Of a stretch of 64,000 bases of DNA, positions 25,804 to 34,572 are shown one piece after another. The notes under the pieces were generated by a model. The model saw only the letters and a program-made list of their open reading frames with translations, ran no database searches and was not told where the DNA came from. This DNA is from Burkholderiaceae bacterium (GTDB taxonomy: Bacteria; Pseudomonadota; Gammaproteobacteria; Burkholderiales; Burkholderiaceae_C), in NCBI GenBank assembly GCA_023150375.1, contig JAKLLA010000004.1, forward strand, positions 124,001-188,000, in the 5' to 3' direction. The translations under genes and the position numbers were made by a program. How positions within the stretch are numbered: position 1 is the stretch's first letter; the number at the start of each line of letters is the position of its first letter.

Positions 25804-26823
25804 ATGTCGACGAACTCCCGCGCCCTCGGCCCCTTCCGCGTCCACCCCGTCGGGCTGGGCTGCATGAACCTGAGCCACGCCTACGGCGTGCCGCCCTCGC
25901 CCGAGGCCGCCGAGGCGCTGCTGCTGCGCGCGCTCGACCTGGGCGTGGACTTCTTCGACACCGCCGCGCTCTACGGCTTCGGCGCCAACGAGGAGCTGGT
26001 CGGCCGCGTGCTGGCGCCGCACCGCAGCCGCTTCCTGCTGGCCAGCAAGTGCGGCATGACCGGCGTGGCGGGCGAGGACGGCGTCAAGCGCCGCGTCATC
26101 GACGGCCGTCCGGCCACGATCCGTGCCACCTGCGAGGAGGCCCTGCAGCGCCTGCGCACGGACGTGATCGACCTGTACTACCTGCACCGCCGGGACTTCC
26201 AGGTGCCCATCGAGGAGTCGGTCGGCGCACTGGCCGACCTGGTGCGTGCGGGCAAGATCCGCACGATCGGCCTGAGCGAAGTCTCGGCCGACACGCTGCG
26301 CCGCGCCCACGCGGTGCACCCGATCACCGCGATCCAGACCGAGTACTCGCTGTGGACGCGCAACCCGGAGATCGCGGTGCTCGACGCCTGCCGCGAGCTG
26401 GGCGTGGCCTTCGTTGCCTTCAGTCCGCTGGCGCGCGGCTACCTGCCGGGCACGCTGCGCGACGTCAGCGGCTTCGACGCCAAGGACATCCGCCGCGCGA
26501 TGCCGCGCTTCGCCCCGTCCCACTACGCCGCCAACCTGGCGCTGCTGGAGGGCTTCGCCGCGCTGGCGACGGAAATCGGCTGCAGCCCGGCGCAGCTGGC
26601 GCTGGCCTGGGTGCTGGCGCAGGGCGAGAACGTGACGGTCATCCCCGGTACCACCTCGATCGCGCACCTGGAGGAGAACCACGCCGCCGCCGACCTGCGC
26701 CTGACGCCGGCACAGGTCGCGCGGGCGGGTGCACTGATCGGCCGGCACAACGTGGTCGGGGCGCGCTACAACGCCGCCACGCAGACCGAGATCGACACCG
26801 AGGAATTCGAGGCGCGGGCCTGA
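25804..26823 (+). CDS. Aldo/keto reductase
   Basis: The protein is 339 aa from ATG 25804. TIM-barrel AKR with the catalytic tetrad visible: Asp and Tyr in FFDTAALYGFGANEELVG, Lys in FLLASKCG and His in DLYYLHRRDFQVPIEESVGALADLV. NADPH-binding elements include GLSEVSADTLRRAH, TEYSLWTRNPE, FSPLARGYLPGTL and VIPGTTSIAHLEEN. It resembles the YakC/AKR13 group of general carbonyl reductases. It follows the rlmN-like gene by 26 bp and precedes an AEC transporter gene by 24 bp, so the three may form a transcription unit. The substrate is unknown. Confidence 0.92.
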   Translation: MSTNSRALGPFRVHPVGLGCMNLSHAYGVPPSPEAAEALLLRALDLGVDFFDTAALYGFGANEELVGRVLAPHRSRFLLASKCGMTGVAGEDGVKRRVIDGRPATIRATCEEALQRLRTDVIDLYYLHRRDFQVPIEESVGALADLVRAGKIRTIGLSEVSADTLRRAHAVHPITAIQTEYSLWTRNPEIAVLDACRELGVAFVAFSPLARGYLPGTLRDVSGFDAKDIRRAMPRFAPSHYAANLALLEGFAALATEIGCSPAQLALAWVLAQGENVTVIPGTTSIAHLEENHAAADLRLTPAQVARAGALIGRHNVVGARYNAATQTEIDTEEFEARA

Positions 26824-26847
26824 TCCGTCGCAGCGGCGCGCCGCCCC

Positions 26848-27807
26848 ATGCTCGAGGTCCTGACCCTCACCCTGCCGATCTTCCTGCTGATCGGGCTGGG
26901 CTTCGTCGCGGTGCGGGCCGGGTGGTTCGCCGCGGCGGGCCTGCCGGCGCTGGCCGGCTTCGTGGTGCGCTTCGCGCTGCCCGCGCTGATCTTCCTGGCG
27001 CTGGCGCGGCGCGACTTCGCCGAGGTCCTGGATGCGCGCTTCCTGACCGCCTATGCGCTGGGCTCGGTCGTGGCGGGGGGGCTCGGCCTGGCCGCCTCGC
27101 TGCTGCGTGGCGCGGGGCTGGAGCGCGCCGCCTTCGTCGCGATGGGGGTGTCCTGCTCGAACACCGCCTTCATCGGTTTCCCGCTGGCCCAGCAGTTCGT
27201 CGGGCCGCAGGCCGGCATCGCGCTGGCACTGTGCCTGATGGTGGAGAACCTGCTGATGATCCCGCTGTGCCTGGCGCTGGCCGGCACCGGCAGTGCCGCG
27301 CACCTGCGCTTCGGGCGGGCCTTCCTGGGCGCGCTGGCGGCGCTGCCGAAGAACCCGCTGATCCTCGCGATCGCGGCCGGCTTTGCCTGCTCGCTGCTGG
27401 GCCTGCCGCTGCCGGCGCCGCTCGGGCGGGCGGTGGAGCTGCTCTCCGGTGCCTCGGCGGCGGCGGCGCTGTTCTACATCGGTGGCACCCTGGCCGGGCT
27501 GTCGGCCACGCGCACGATGATCGGCGAGGTGCTGCCGGTGGCCGCCGGCAAGCTGCTGCTGCATCCGCTCGCGGTGGGCGCCGCGCTGTGGGCGGTGGCG
27601 CCGGCCTCGTCGGCCCTGCAACAGGCCGCCGTGGTGATCGCGGCCGGGCCGATGCTGGCCATCTACCCCATCCTGGCGCAGCGCCACGGCCTGCAGGGGC
27701 CCTGCGCGGCGCGCATGGTGGGCACCACGCTGGCGGCCTTCGTCAGCCTGTCGTCGCTGCTCTGGCTGCTGAAGACCTTCGGCGACCGGCTGCTGCCGGG
27801 CGGTTGA
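26848..27807 (+). CDS. AEC-family (auxin efflux carrier-like) transporter
   Basis: The protein is 319 aa with about ten hydrophobic segments. Family blocks include the N-terminal LTLPIFLLIGLGFVAVRAGWF, ALPALIFLALARRDF, GVSCSNTAFIGFPLAQQFVG (the broken-helix Asn-Thr region) and LLHPLAVGAALWAV. Bacterial AEC proteins such as MdcF and MleP carry malonate or malate, so an organic acid is the most likely cargo, but this is inference. A strong hairpin at 27857-27895 ends the transcript and also serves the convergent Fur-type gene. Confidence 0.9.
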   Translation: MLEVLTLTLPIFLLIGLGFVAVRAGWFAAAGLPALAGFVVRFALPALIFLALARRDFAEVLDARFLTAYALGSVVAGGLGLAASLLRGAGLERAAFVAMGVSCSNTAFIGFPLAQQFVGPQAGIALALCLMVENLLMIPLCLALAGTGSAAHLRFGRAFLGALAALPKNPLILAIAAGFACSLLGLPLPAPLGRAVELLSGASAAAALFYIGGTLAGLSATRTMIGEVLPVAAGKLLLHPLAVGAALWAVAPASSALQQAAVVIAAGPMLAIYPILAQRHGLQGPCAARMVGTTLAAFVSLSSLLWLLKTFGDRLLPGG

Positions 27808-27813
27808 CGCGCC

Positions 27814-27837
27814 GACTCGACGCGCTGACTCGACGCG
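27814..27837. repeat. Short tandem repeat after the AEC gene
   Basis: GACTCGACGCG occurs at 27814-27824 and again at 27827-27837, separated by 2 bp. Its function is unknown. Confidence 0.5.
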
Positions 27838-27856
27838 GACGGGCGGCAGACCGGGA

Positions 27857-27895
27857 CGCAGGGCAGGCCGCCCGCGGCCAGCGGCCTGCCCTGCG
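27857..27895. terminator. Strong bidirectional terminator hairpin
   Basis: A perfect 15-bp stem CGCAGGGCAGGCCGC / GCGGCCTGCCCTGCG with a 9-nt loop lies between the convergent AEC transporter and Fur-type genes. Confidence 0.7.
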
Positions 27896-27936
27896 CCGTG
27901 GGGCAGCGTCGAGGTTGCGGGGCGGTGTCGGCCGCT

Positions 27937-28374
27937 TCAGGCGACCTGGGCCGCCGGCGCGGCGCGGGGGCGGCGGCGCACCCGCACGACCACGTCCACC
28001 TCGGCCACTTCCAGGTCCTCGCCCAGGGCGGGCAGGCCCAGCACCTGCACATGGCCGTCGGGCAGGTCGCTGACCTCGCCGGTGTCCACGTCGTAGACAT
28101 GGTGGTGCGGCGTCAGCGTCGAGTCGTAGACGGTCGAGATGCCGTCGATCACCAGCGGGCGCAGCAGGCCGTGCTCGACGAAGAGCTGCAGCGTCGCGTA
28201 CACCGTGGCGCGGGAGATGTCGGGCAGCTGCTCGCGCGCCAGGCTCAGCACCTGCTCGGCCGTCAGGTGGGCCGGGCGGCACAGCATCACCGCGCCGACG
28301 GCCAGGCGCTGCAGGGTCGGCTGGATGCCGGCGGCGCGCAGGCGGCTGGACAGGGCGGCGAGGTCGGCGAACAT
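27937..28374 (-). CDS. Fur-superfamily (PerR-like) regulator without C-terminal CxxC
   Basis: The protein is 145 aa. The winged helix is LRAAGIQPTLQRLAVGAVMLCRPAHLTAEQVLSLAREQLPDISRATVYATLQLFVEHGLLR, followed by the dimerisation/metal domain starting STVYDSTLTPHHHVYDVDTGEVSDLPDG. The HHH cluster and the following acidic residues can form the regulatory metal site. No CxxC pair for the structural zinc is present; the C-terminus is a basic Arg/Pro/Ala tail. It lies 112 bp downstream of a cytochrome c peroxidase gene on the same strand, suggesting peroxide or iron sensing and control of that peroxidase (inference). Confidence 0.85.
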   Translation of the reverse strand: MFADLAALSSRLRAAGIQPTLQRLAVGAVMLCRPAHLTAEQVLSLAREQLPDISRATVYATLQLFVEHGLLRPLVIDGISTVYDSTLTPHHHVYDVDTGEVSDLPDGHVQVLGLPALGEDLEVAEVDVVVRVRRRPRAAPAAQVA

Positions 28375-28486
28375 GCAGGAACTCCGGATCAGGCAGAACG
28401 GGAAGGGCCGCGGTGCGCCTGGCGCTGCCGCAGCCCTCGGATCCTTCAGGGGCCGTCCGCCGCAGCGGACCGCCCATGCTCCGACG

Positions 28487-29491
28487 TCACTTCGCCCAGG
28501 GATCGGGCCGCGGCGTCTTGTCGCTCGAGGGCGGCAGGATCGGCAGCATGAAGCTGGGCTGGTCGCCGGTCAGGGTCTTCAGGAAGGACACGATCTTGGC
28601 ATTCTCGTCCTTCGTGAACTTCTTGCCCAGCTGCAGCCGGCCCATGATGTCCACCGCCTCGGTCAGGGTGTTGGCCGCGCCGTCGTGGAAGTACGGATAG
28701 GTCATCTCGACGTTGCGCAGCGTCGGCACCTTGAAGTTGAAGCGGTCGGCGTCCTTGCCGGTCACACCGGCGCGGCCTTCCACGCCTGCGGTGTTGCCCT
28801 TGTACGGCTCGACGATGCCCATCTTCTGGAAGGAGTTGCCGCCCACGGCCGGGCCGTTGTGACAGGCGGTGCAGCCGCTTTCCTTGAACAGCTTGTAGCC
28901 GGCCAGCTCGTCGGCGCTCAGCGCGTCCTTCTTGCCCAGCAGCCACTGGTCGAAGCGGGAGTTCGGCGTCACCAGGGTCTTCTCGAACTCGGCGATCGCC
29001 AGCGTCACCTGGTCGATGTCGATCCTGTCCTTGCCGAAGACCTGCTTGAACTCGCGCTGGTAGGCGGGGATGGACTCGAGCACGCCGATGGCCAGGGTGT
29101 GGCTGAAGGCCATCTCACCCGGGTTGGCGATCGGGCCACCGGCCTGCGCCTTCAGGTCCGCGGCGCGGCCGTCCCAGAACTGCGCGACGTTCAGGCTGGA
29201 GTTCAGCACCGTCGGGGCATTGATCGGGCCCTGCTGCCACTTGTCGCCGATGGAGGTGCGGATGTTGTCCGTGCCGCCCATGCTCAGGTTATGGCAGGAG
29301 TTGCAGGAGATGAAGCCCGACTTGGACAGGCGCGGGTCGAAGTACAGCTTCTTGCCCAGTTCCACCAGTCCCAGGTCGATCTGCTTGGCCGGGGCGATGG
29401 GTTGGATCGGCTCCTGGTTCTGGGCGACTGCACCGGCGGCCGCCAGGGCAGCGGCGGCAGCCAGGACCAGGGGCACGAAACGCGTACGCAT
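28487..29491 (-). CDS. Di-heme cytochrome c peroxidase
   Basis: The protein is 334 aa from ATG 29491 (MRTRFVPLVLAAAAALAAAGAVAQ), with a signal peptide ending near AQN. It has two c-type heme motifs, CNSCH (N-terminal, low-potential peroxidatic heme) and CTACH (C-terminal, electron-transferring heme), as in CcpA/MauG-type enzymes. Conserved blocks include LYFDPRLSKSGFISC, APTVLNSSLNVAQFWDGRAADL and VPTLRNVEMTYPYFHDGAANTLTEAV. It reduces H2O2 in the periplasm with electrons from cytochrome c. It is upstream of the Fur-type gene, on the same strand. Confidence 0.95.
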   Translation of the reverse strand: MRTRFVPLVLAAAAALAAAGAVAQNQEPIQPIAPAKQIDLGLVELGKKLYFDPRLSKSGFISCNSCHNLSMGGTDNIRTSIGDKWQQGPINAPTVLNSSLNVAQFWDGRAADLKAQAGGPIANPGEMAFSHTLAIGVLESIPAYQREFKQVFGKDRIDIDQVTLAIAEFEKTLVTPNSRFDQWLLGKKDALSADELAGYKLFKESGCTACHNGPAVGGNSFQKMGIVEPYKGNTAGVEGRAGVTGKDADRFNFKVPTLRNVEMTYPYFHDGAANTLTEAVDIMGRLQLGKKFTKDENAKIVSFLKTLTGDQPSFMLPILPPSSDKTPRPDPWAK

Positions 29492-29559
29492 GATGGGATC
29501 CTCAATCCGTTCTGGCATCACCGGCGGGGGCAGGAACGGCAGGGTCCCGAGCCGGACGA

Positions 29560-29576
29560 TCTGGACTCGATCCAGA
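29560..29576. promoter_or_regulatory. Inverted repeat upstream of the peroxidase gene
   Basis: TCTGGA-ctcga-TCCAGA lies 69 bp before the peroxidase ATG. It could be the operator of the Fur-type regulator, although it is not the classic AT-rich Fur/PerR box. Confidence 0.35.
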
Positions 29577-29966
29577 CCGCGGACGGATTACAGCGGGCTG
29601 CTCGGGCCTGTCGATTGACCGGGAGCAGGGCCTGCCGGGCTGGCCCCGAGGGCTTTGACAAGGCGCAAACCATGGTCGCGAGTCGCCGACCCGCGTGGCG
29701 CCGACTGTTGCGTCCGGGGTACGAAATCGGCCGTCTTCAGGGCTGCTTCAGGTTTCCGGCGGCGATTTCCGACTGATTTGCTCGGTTCGGCAGGGCGGGT
29801 GCCCCGAAACGACTGCGGGGCCTGGTGGCGGCCGGCTCGGCCGCCGGGTACTCGCCGAGCCCTGGCCGATGGGTCGCGAGGACGCGGTCGTGGCCGAGGT
29901 GCACCGGATCCGGCGGCGCGGCGGGACCTGCCGGTGTCTTCGGGGCGCCGGGACAAGGCGGTTCGC

Positions 29967-29990
29967 CGCCTCCCGGCGTGCCGGGAGGCG
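29967..29990 (-). terminator. Hairpin after the large lipoprotein gene
   Basis: A perfect 11-bp stem CGCCTCCCGGC-gt-GCCGGGAGGCG lies 22 bp beyond the minus-strand stop at 30013. Confidence 0.6.
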
Positions 29991-30012
29991 CCCGCTCGCC
30001 GCCGGGTCCCGG

Positions 30013-32736
30013 TCAGCGCCCGGTTACCCCGGCCCGGTTGTCGCCCCAGCGCTGGATGGTCATCGGCAGGCCGGCCCGGCTGGCCCCGCTGGCGCGCATG
30101 CGGGGTGCGCTCAGGGTCTGGATGTCCTGCGGTACCGGCACCGACAGCAGCGCGGTCGGGCCGGCCAGGAAGATCGTCCGCCCATCCGGCGCCACGCGCA
30201 TCAGCGGCGCTGCCAGGCAGCCGGTATCGCCGCCACCGGCCCAGTTGCAGGCGTAGGTGTAGCTCTGCGCGATCTCGAAGCTGCCGAGCACCGGCAGGGC
30301 GGTCGTGCCGGGCGCAGCCGCGCTGCTGTCGAGCACCCAGAGGGTGGGCAGCGAGTCGCCGCTGTAGAAGCTGTCGCTCACGCCGACGACATAGAGCCTG
30401 CGCCCGTCGGGCGCGAACTGCGCGGCCGCCACGGACTGGCCGCCCGGCAGCGCGATCTGGCCCACGGTGCCGAAGTCACCGTCCAGCACCTTGGCATGAT
30501 CGGTCAGCACGAGCCGGCTGGCGTCGTCGTTGAAGGCGGACCGGAAGAAGAAGGTCTCCGTGAGGGGCGCGGTCAGCAGGCGATCCTGGCGCTGGTCGAG
30601 GAACAGCATCGGCGGACTCGGACTGATGCTGGCACTCTGCGACAGCAGCAGGCGCCCACCGTTGCCGGAGACGATGCCCCAGGGGCCGTAGTAGAAGGAG
30701 GTCGACAGGCTGCCCGGGTCCGGCTGGGCGTAGGCCTGAGCCAGCAGATCGAAGGTCGTCAGCGTGTTCCAGCCGCTGCCACGGGCCAGCCAGACCCGCC
30801 CGTCGTTCGTCACCGGCAGGGTCCAGTCCAACGCCCCCATGTAGAGCGCTTCCGTGCCGCTCGCGTGGCGGCTGCGCAGGGCCAGGGTGGCAGGATCGAG
30901 CAGCTGCACCTCGCCGGCCGAACTGCTGGCCACCAGCGTGTCGCCGTCGGGGCTCAGCGCAATGCCGTTCAGGCCGGCGATGGCGACCGAGCCGGTGGAC
31001 ACCCAGCTGCCGGAGCTCCAGCTCCAGCGCTGGATCTGCCCGAGGTCGCCGTTGAGCAGCAGCAAGGCGCGGCGGGGCGCGTCCAGCAGCAGCGAACGCT
31101 TCGTGCCCGTCTGGGCGATGCGCGTGGCCGGGGCCGGGGCGGGCTCGATCACCTGGAAGCGGGCGCTGCGGCTGGGCAGATCCAGCGCGTTGGTGACCTG
31201 CACGGTGTAGCTGCCGGCGGCCAGGGCCGGCAGACTCAGGCCCAGCTCCCGGTCGGTGTGGCGGGTGAACGTGGCGCCCTCGACGCCGACGACGCGCAGC
31301 CGTGCGCCCAGGTCGGTGACCGAGGCCAGTCCCGAGCCGCTGACGAGCAGGGTCTGGGCCGAGCCGGCCCGGCGGACCGCGGGGGCGGCGAAGCGCAGCT
31401 CGGGCAGCGCCTTCGTCACCGTCACCTCGAAGCTCATGGGCGAAATCGCTTCGCCGGCCGAGACCGTGACGCGCGCACTGCGGCTGCTGCCGTTGGCCTG
31501 GGCGGCCAGCGCAGTGCGATCGACGTGGTAGCGCAGGTCGCCGCCCGTGCTGCCGCTGGACGTGTCCAGCACCAGCCAGGACTGGTCGCTGCGGGCGGTC
31601 CAGCTGCGCGCCGGCCCGCCGGCCAGGGCGACCGTCGCCGAGCCGTTCAGGGCGCTGGCAGGGGTTTCCGCGTCCACGCGCAGGGTGCGGTCGGCGATCC
31701 GGACCAGGCCCGGTCCGACGGTCAGGGCCACCGACACCGACATCGGCTGCGTGTATTCGTCGCCACGCACGGTCAGCAGGGCGGCATAGCTGCCCGCCGG
31801 AAGGGCAGACGCGGCCGCTGCGAGCCGGTAGCCTGGCTCGGTCGGCGTGGCGGTCAGCCAGCCGACCTGGCCCCCGCTGGTGTAGCTGATCTCGTGGGTC
31901 AGCGTCGGCTTCCAGGTGGGGGCCGAGACGGTCACGTCGACGGACGCAGAGGCACCTTCCACGGTGCTCAGTTCCACCGTGGCGGGCGTGATGGCCAGGT
32001 TGTGCTCGCCCCCCGGCGGCGTGGTGGAGGTGAGTTCCAGTCCGATGTTGGCCAGGCGGTCACCCGCACGCACGATCGGATAGCCGTTGTAGACGCCCAC
32101 CGGCAGGCTGCGCGTGCGCAGCGTGAAGCCGCTGGCGTCCTGGCTGTCGAGCCGGGCCCAGGCCGGCAGCGACTCGACGCTGAAGCTGCTCGCGCCGGCG
32201 GGCAACTGCACCGCGTAGCGCAACGTGCCTTCCTGGCCGCTGACGACCGACAGGCTGCCCGCCGTCGGGGTCACCGTCAGTCCGGGCAGGACGTTCACCA
32301 CGTAGTCGACGGTGTAGGGGGAGCCCGAGAACTGCGTGCGGCACTCGGCATCCTTGCAGGCGTGCACGTACAGCGTGCCGCGGTAGCGGCCGGGCGCCAG
32401 CGAGGTGTCCGCGTACAGGTCCGCCCAGGCCGTCCGGCCATCGTCGCTGAAGGACAGCAGCACCTGCGACAGCCCCGGGCCGCTCGAAGTGCTGGCCACA
32501 TGGACGGCGCGGTCGTAGCCGTTCAGGTCGAGGGTGGCCGTGACCCGGGCGGGCTGGTTCGGGCCCCCCTGTTCGTGGTCGATCGAGACCGATGTCCGAT
32601 CCAGTCGCACCTCCGGATCGTCGCCTCCACCGCCGCCGCCCCCACCCCCACAGGCGCTCAAGGCCAGCGCGACGAGGCCGATCAGGCCCAGCCACCCCCA
32701 ACGCGCGGACACGCGCGACCGGCTCGATCGGGACAT
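30013..32736 (-). CDS. Large outer-surface lipoprotein with BACON-like and propeller-like regions
   Basis: The protein is about 907 aa from ATG 32736 (MSRSSRSRVSARWGW). The signal peptide ends in lipobox LSAC followed by nine Gly and DD, a flexible tether. The first ~550 residues are repeated beta-rich modules of the kind P-x-L-x-V-T-V-S-A and WLTATPTEPGYRLAAAASALPAGSYAALLTV, reminiscent of BACON/Ig-like repeats. An IPT-like segment follows (VSGSGLASVTDLGARLRVVG). The C-terminal ~350 residues have LNGIALSPDGDTLVASSSAG and VAAAQFAPDGRRLYVVG repeats, as in beta-propellers. Its function is unknown; surface binding is likely. It is a single gene with its own terminator. Confidence 0.75.
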   Translation of the reverse strand: MSRSSRSRVSARWGWLGLIGLVALALSACGGGGGGGGGDDPEVRLDRTSVSIDHEQGGPNQPARVTATLDLNGYDRAVHVASTSSGPGLSQVLLSFSDDGRTAWADLYADTSLAPGRYRGTLYVHACKDAECRTQFSGSPYTVDYVVNVLPGLTVTPTAGSLSVVSGQEGTLRYAVQLPAGASSFSVESLPAWARLDSQDASGFTLRTRSLPVGVYNGYPIVRAGDRLANIGLELTSTTPPGGEHNLAITPATVELSTVEGASASVDVTVSAPTWKPTLTHEISYTSGGQVGWLTATPTEPGYRLAAAASALPAGSYAALLTVRGDEYTQPMSVSVALTVGPGLVRIADRTLRVDAETPASALNGSATVALAGGPARSWTARSDQSWLVLDTSSGSTGGDLRYHVDRTALAAQANGSSRSARVTVSAGEAISPMSFEVTVTKALPELRFAAPAVRRAGSAQTLLVSGSGLASVTDLGARLRVVGVEGATFTRHTDRELGLSLPALAAGSYTVQVTNALDLPSRSARFQVIEPAPAPATRIAQTGTKRSLLLDAPRRALLLLNGDLGQIQRWSWSSGSWVSTGSVAIAGLNGIALSPDGDTLVASSSAGEVQLLDPATLALRSRHASGTEALYMGALDWTLPVTNDGRVWLARGSGWNTLTTFDLLAQAYAQPDPGSLSTSFYYGPWGIVSGNGGRLLLSQSASISPSPPMLFLDQRQDRLLTAPLTETFFFRSAFNDDASRLVLTDHAKVLDGDFGTVGQIALPGGQSVAAAQFAPDGRRLYVVGVSDSFYSGDSLPTLWVLDSSAAAPGTTALPVLGSFEIAQSYTYACNWAGGGDTGCLAAPLMRVAPDGRTIFLAGPTALLSVPVPQDIQTLSAPRMRASGASRAGLPMTIQRWGDNRAGVTGR

Positions 32737-32889
32737 TCGTTCTCTCCTGCCGCCGAGCTGCGGGCGGTCTGCTGTGTCGATGGGCCGGATTGTCGGCGAA
32801 GGCTTCCTCGGCCAGCCGGCGGCGCGACCCGTTGCGCGATCCACCGCCCCCTGCATTCGAGGGGGGGTGGTGGCGCCCGGGCCGACGCT

Positions 32890-34134
32890 TCAGCCCTTCG
32901 GAACCAGCGTCCCCAGGTCGAACCCCACGTCCCCCGCCTGCTCCGGCGTCGGGCTCACACCCGCGTCCAGCAGCTTGCGCGCCTGCAGGTGGTCCTTGGC
33001 GGCGTTGACCGAATCGACGGCGATCAGTCGGCCGGCGCGGAAGTGGTAGACGGAGAACGACGTGCCCGCGGCCATGTCGCCGCGGACGGCCCAGGCGTCG
33101 GCGCCGCCGGACAGGCCGGCCATCTGCAGCTTCCGGTCGTACTGGTCGCTCCAGAACCAGGGCGTGGCGGTGAAGGGCCGGGGCTGGCCGAGCAGGGCGG
33201 CCGCGGCGGACTTGCCCTGTTCGGTGGCGTTCTGCACCGACTCCAGCCGCAGCAGGCTGCCATCGGCCAGGCGGCGGGCGGTGCAGTCACCGGCGGCGAC
33301 GATCCGCGGGTCGGCGGTGCGGGTGCAGTCGTCCACCACGATGCCGCGGTCGCAGGCCAGGCCGCAGGCCGCGGCGAGCTGGTCGTTGGCGGCCACGCCC
33401 ACGCCCAGCACGACCAGGCCGCAGGGGTGGCGGCTGCCGTCGGCCATCAGGACGGCGCAGGCCTCGCCGGCGGCATCGAGCTCGATCGAGGCGATGCGCG
33501 CCTCCAGCACCAGGTTCACGCCGTGCGCGCGGTGCAGCGCGGCGTACCAGTCGGACAGCAGCGGCGCCAGCACGCGGCCGAGCAGGCGCGGGGCGGCTTC
33601 CAGCACCGTCACGGCCAGGCCCTTCTTGCGGGCGGTGGCGGCCACTTCCAGGCCGATGAAGCCGCCGCCGATCACCAGCACCGGCAGGCTGCGCTCGGCG
33701 CAGGTGGCCAGGCGCGCGGCGATGGCGGACGCGTCGTCCTTGCTGCGCAGCGGCAGCACGTTGGGCGCGCCGATGCCCGGCAGCGGCAGGCTGCGCGGGG
33801 TGGAGCCGGTGGCCAGCACCAGGCCGGTGTAGGCCAGTGTCTCGCCGCCGGCCAGCCGGACCTGCTGCGCGGCACGGTCGATGGCCTCGACCGTCACGCC
33901 GGTGCGCAGGGTGATGCCCTTCTTGGCCAGCATCTCGGGCGCACGCATGATGAGCTGCGCCTCGCCGATCTCGCCGGCCAGCCAGGCCTTGGACAGCGGC
34001 GGGCGGTGGTAGGGGCCGTGGGGCTCGTCGCCGAGCATCGTGATGGCGCCGGTGTAGCCGCCGCTGCGTAGCGCCTCGGCGGTCTGGGTGCCGGCTTGCC
34101 CCGCTCCGACAATGACGATGTGGCCGCTGTCCAT
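32890..34134 (-). CDS. FAD-dependent ferredoxin reductase of the P450 system
   Basis: The protein is 414 aa, of the putidaredoxin-reductase/rhodocoxin-reductase type: the N-terminal FAD motif IVIVGAGQAGTQTAEALR, GPYHRPPLSKAWLAG, the NAD-binding motif LVIGGGFIGLEVAATARKKG, and the second FAD motif RIVAAGDCTARRL. It carries electrons from NAD(P)H to the 2Fe-2S ferredoxin encoded 9 bp upstream. The gene order on this strand (P450, ferredoxin, reductase) makes a complete three-component class I chain. Confidence 0.93.
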   Translation of the reverse strand: MDSGHIVIVGAGQAGTQTAEALRSGGYTGAITMLGDEPHGPYHRPPLSKAWLAGEIGEAQLIMRAPEMLAKKGITLRTGVTVEAIDRAAQQVRLAGGETLAYTGLVLATGSTPRSLPLPGIGAPNVLPLRSKDDASAIAARLATCAERSLPVLVIGGGFIGLEVAATARKKGLAVTVLEAAPRLLGRVLAPLLSDWYAALHRAHGVNLVLEARIASIELDAAGEACAVLMADGSRHPCGLVVLGVGVAANDQLAAACGLACDRGIVVDDCTRTADPRIVAAGDCTARRLADGSLLRLESVQNATEQGKSAAAALLGQPRPFTATPWFWSDQYDRKLQMAGLSGGADAWAVRGDMAAGTSFSVYHFRAGRLIAVDSVNAAKDHLQARKLLDAGVSPTPEQAGDVGFDLGTLVPKG

Positions 34135-34143
34135 GATGTCGGC

Positions 34144-34467
34144 TTATTCCTGCGTGGCCGGCAGGCGGACGGTGGCGCCGTCCATCGCGGCGCTGGCCTT
34201 GATCTGGCAGGCCAGGCGGCTGTTCGGGCGGCGCTCGTCGGCCACGTTCTCCAGCATGTCCAGTTCGCCCTGCGACGGCGCGGCCAGCACCTTGGCCATC
34301 AGGTCGTCGACGTAGCAGTGGCAGGTGGCGCAGGCGCAGGAGCCGCCGCACTCGCCGAGGATGCCTTCCACGCCGTTGGCGGTGGCGGCCTGCATCAGGC
34401 TCCAGCCTTCCGGCACGTCGAGGGTGGTGGATTGGCCGTTGGCTTCGATGAAGGTGATGTTGGGCAT
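34144..34467 (-). CDS. 2Fe-2S ferredoxin (putidaredoxin type)
   Basis: The protein is 107 aa from ATG 34467 (MPNITFIEANGQ). Ligands follow the adrenodoxin-like CX5CX2C...C pattern: Cys40, Cys46, Cys49 and Cys87 (GECGGSCACATCHCYVDD; SRLACQI). Two extra Cys, 44 and 51, lie inside the loop. It should shuttle single electrons from the downstream-encoded reductase to the upstream-encoded P450. It is co-transcribed with both genes (gaps of 9 bp and about 105 bp). Confidence 0.95.
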   Translation of the reverse strand: MPNITFIEANGQSTTLDVPEGWSLMQAATANGVEGILGECGGSCACATCHCYVDDLMAKVLAAPSQGELDMLENVADERRPNSRLACQIKASAAMDGATVRLPATQE

Positions 34468-34572
34468 GGTGGACCGGATGGATTCTGAAAAGGAGAAGGG
34501 GCTACCCCGGACGAGGCTGCGGCCCCGCCCACCGCGCACGGTGCCGGAGCCGCCGAAGTCAAGGCAGAAAGG

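Larger units (their letters stand above)
29492..30012. other. 520-bp non-coding gap upstream of the peroxidase gene
   Basis: No frame here resembles a protein; the frames that cross it are shadows of neighbouring genes. It contains the inverted repeat at 29560-29576 and, at its right end, the terminator hairpin of the large lipoprotein gene. A TTGACA hexamer at 29655 has no matching -10 on the plus strand. Confidence 0.5.

Noticed and set aside
29695-34071. A 1458-aa open frame on the plus strand
   Set aside because: It is antisense to the lipoprotein and ferredoxin reductase genes; composition is Arg/Gln/Gly/His-rich with no domain. High G+C makes stop codons rare in shadow frames.
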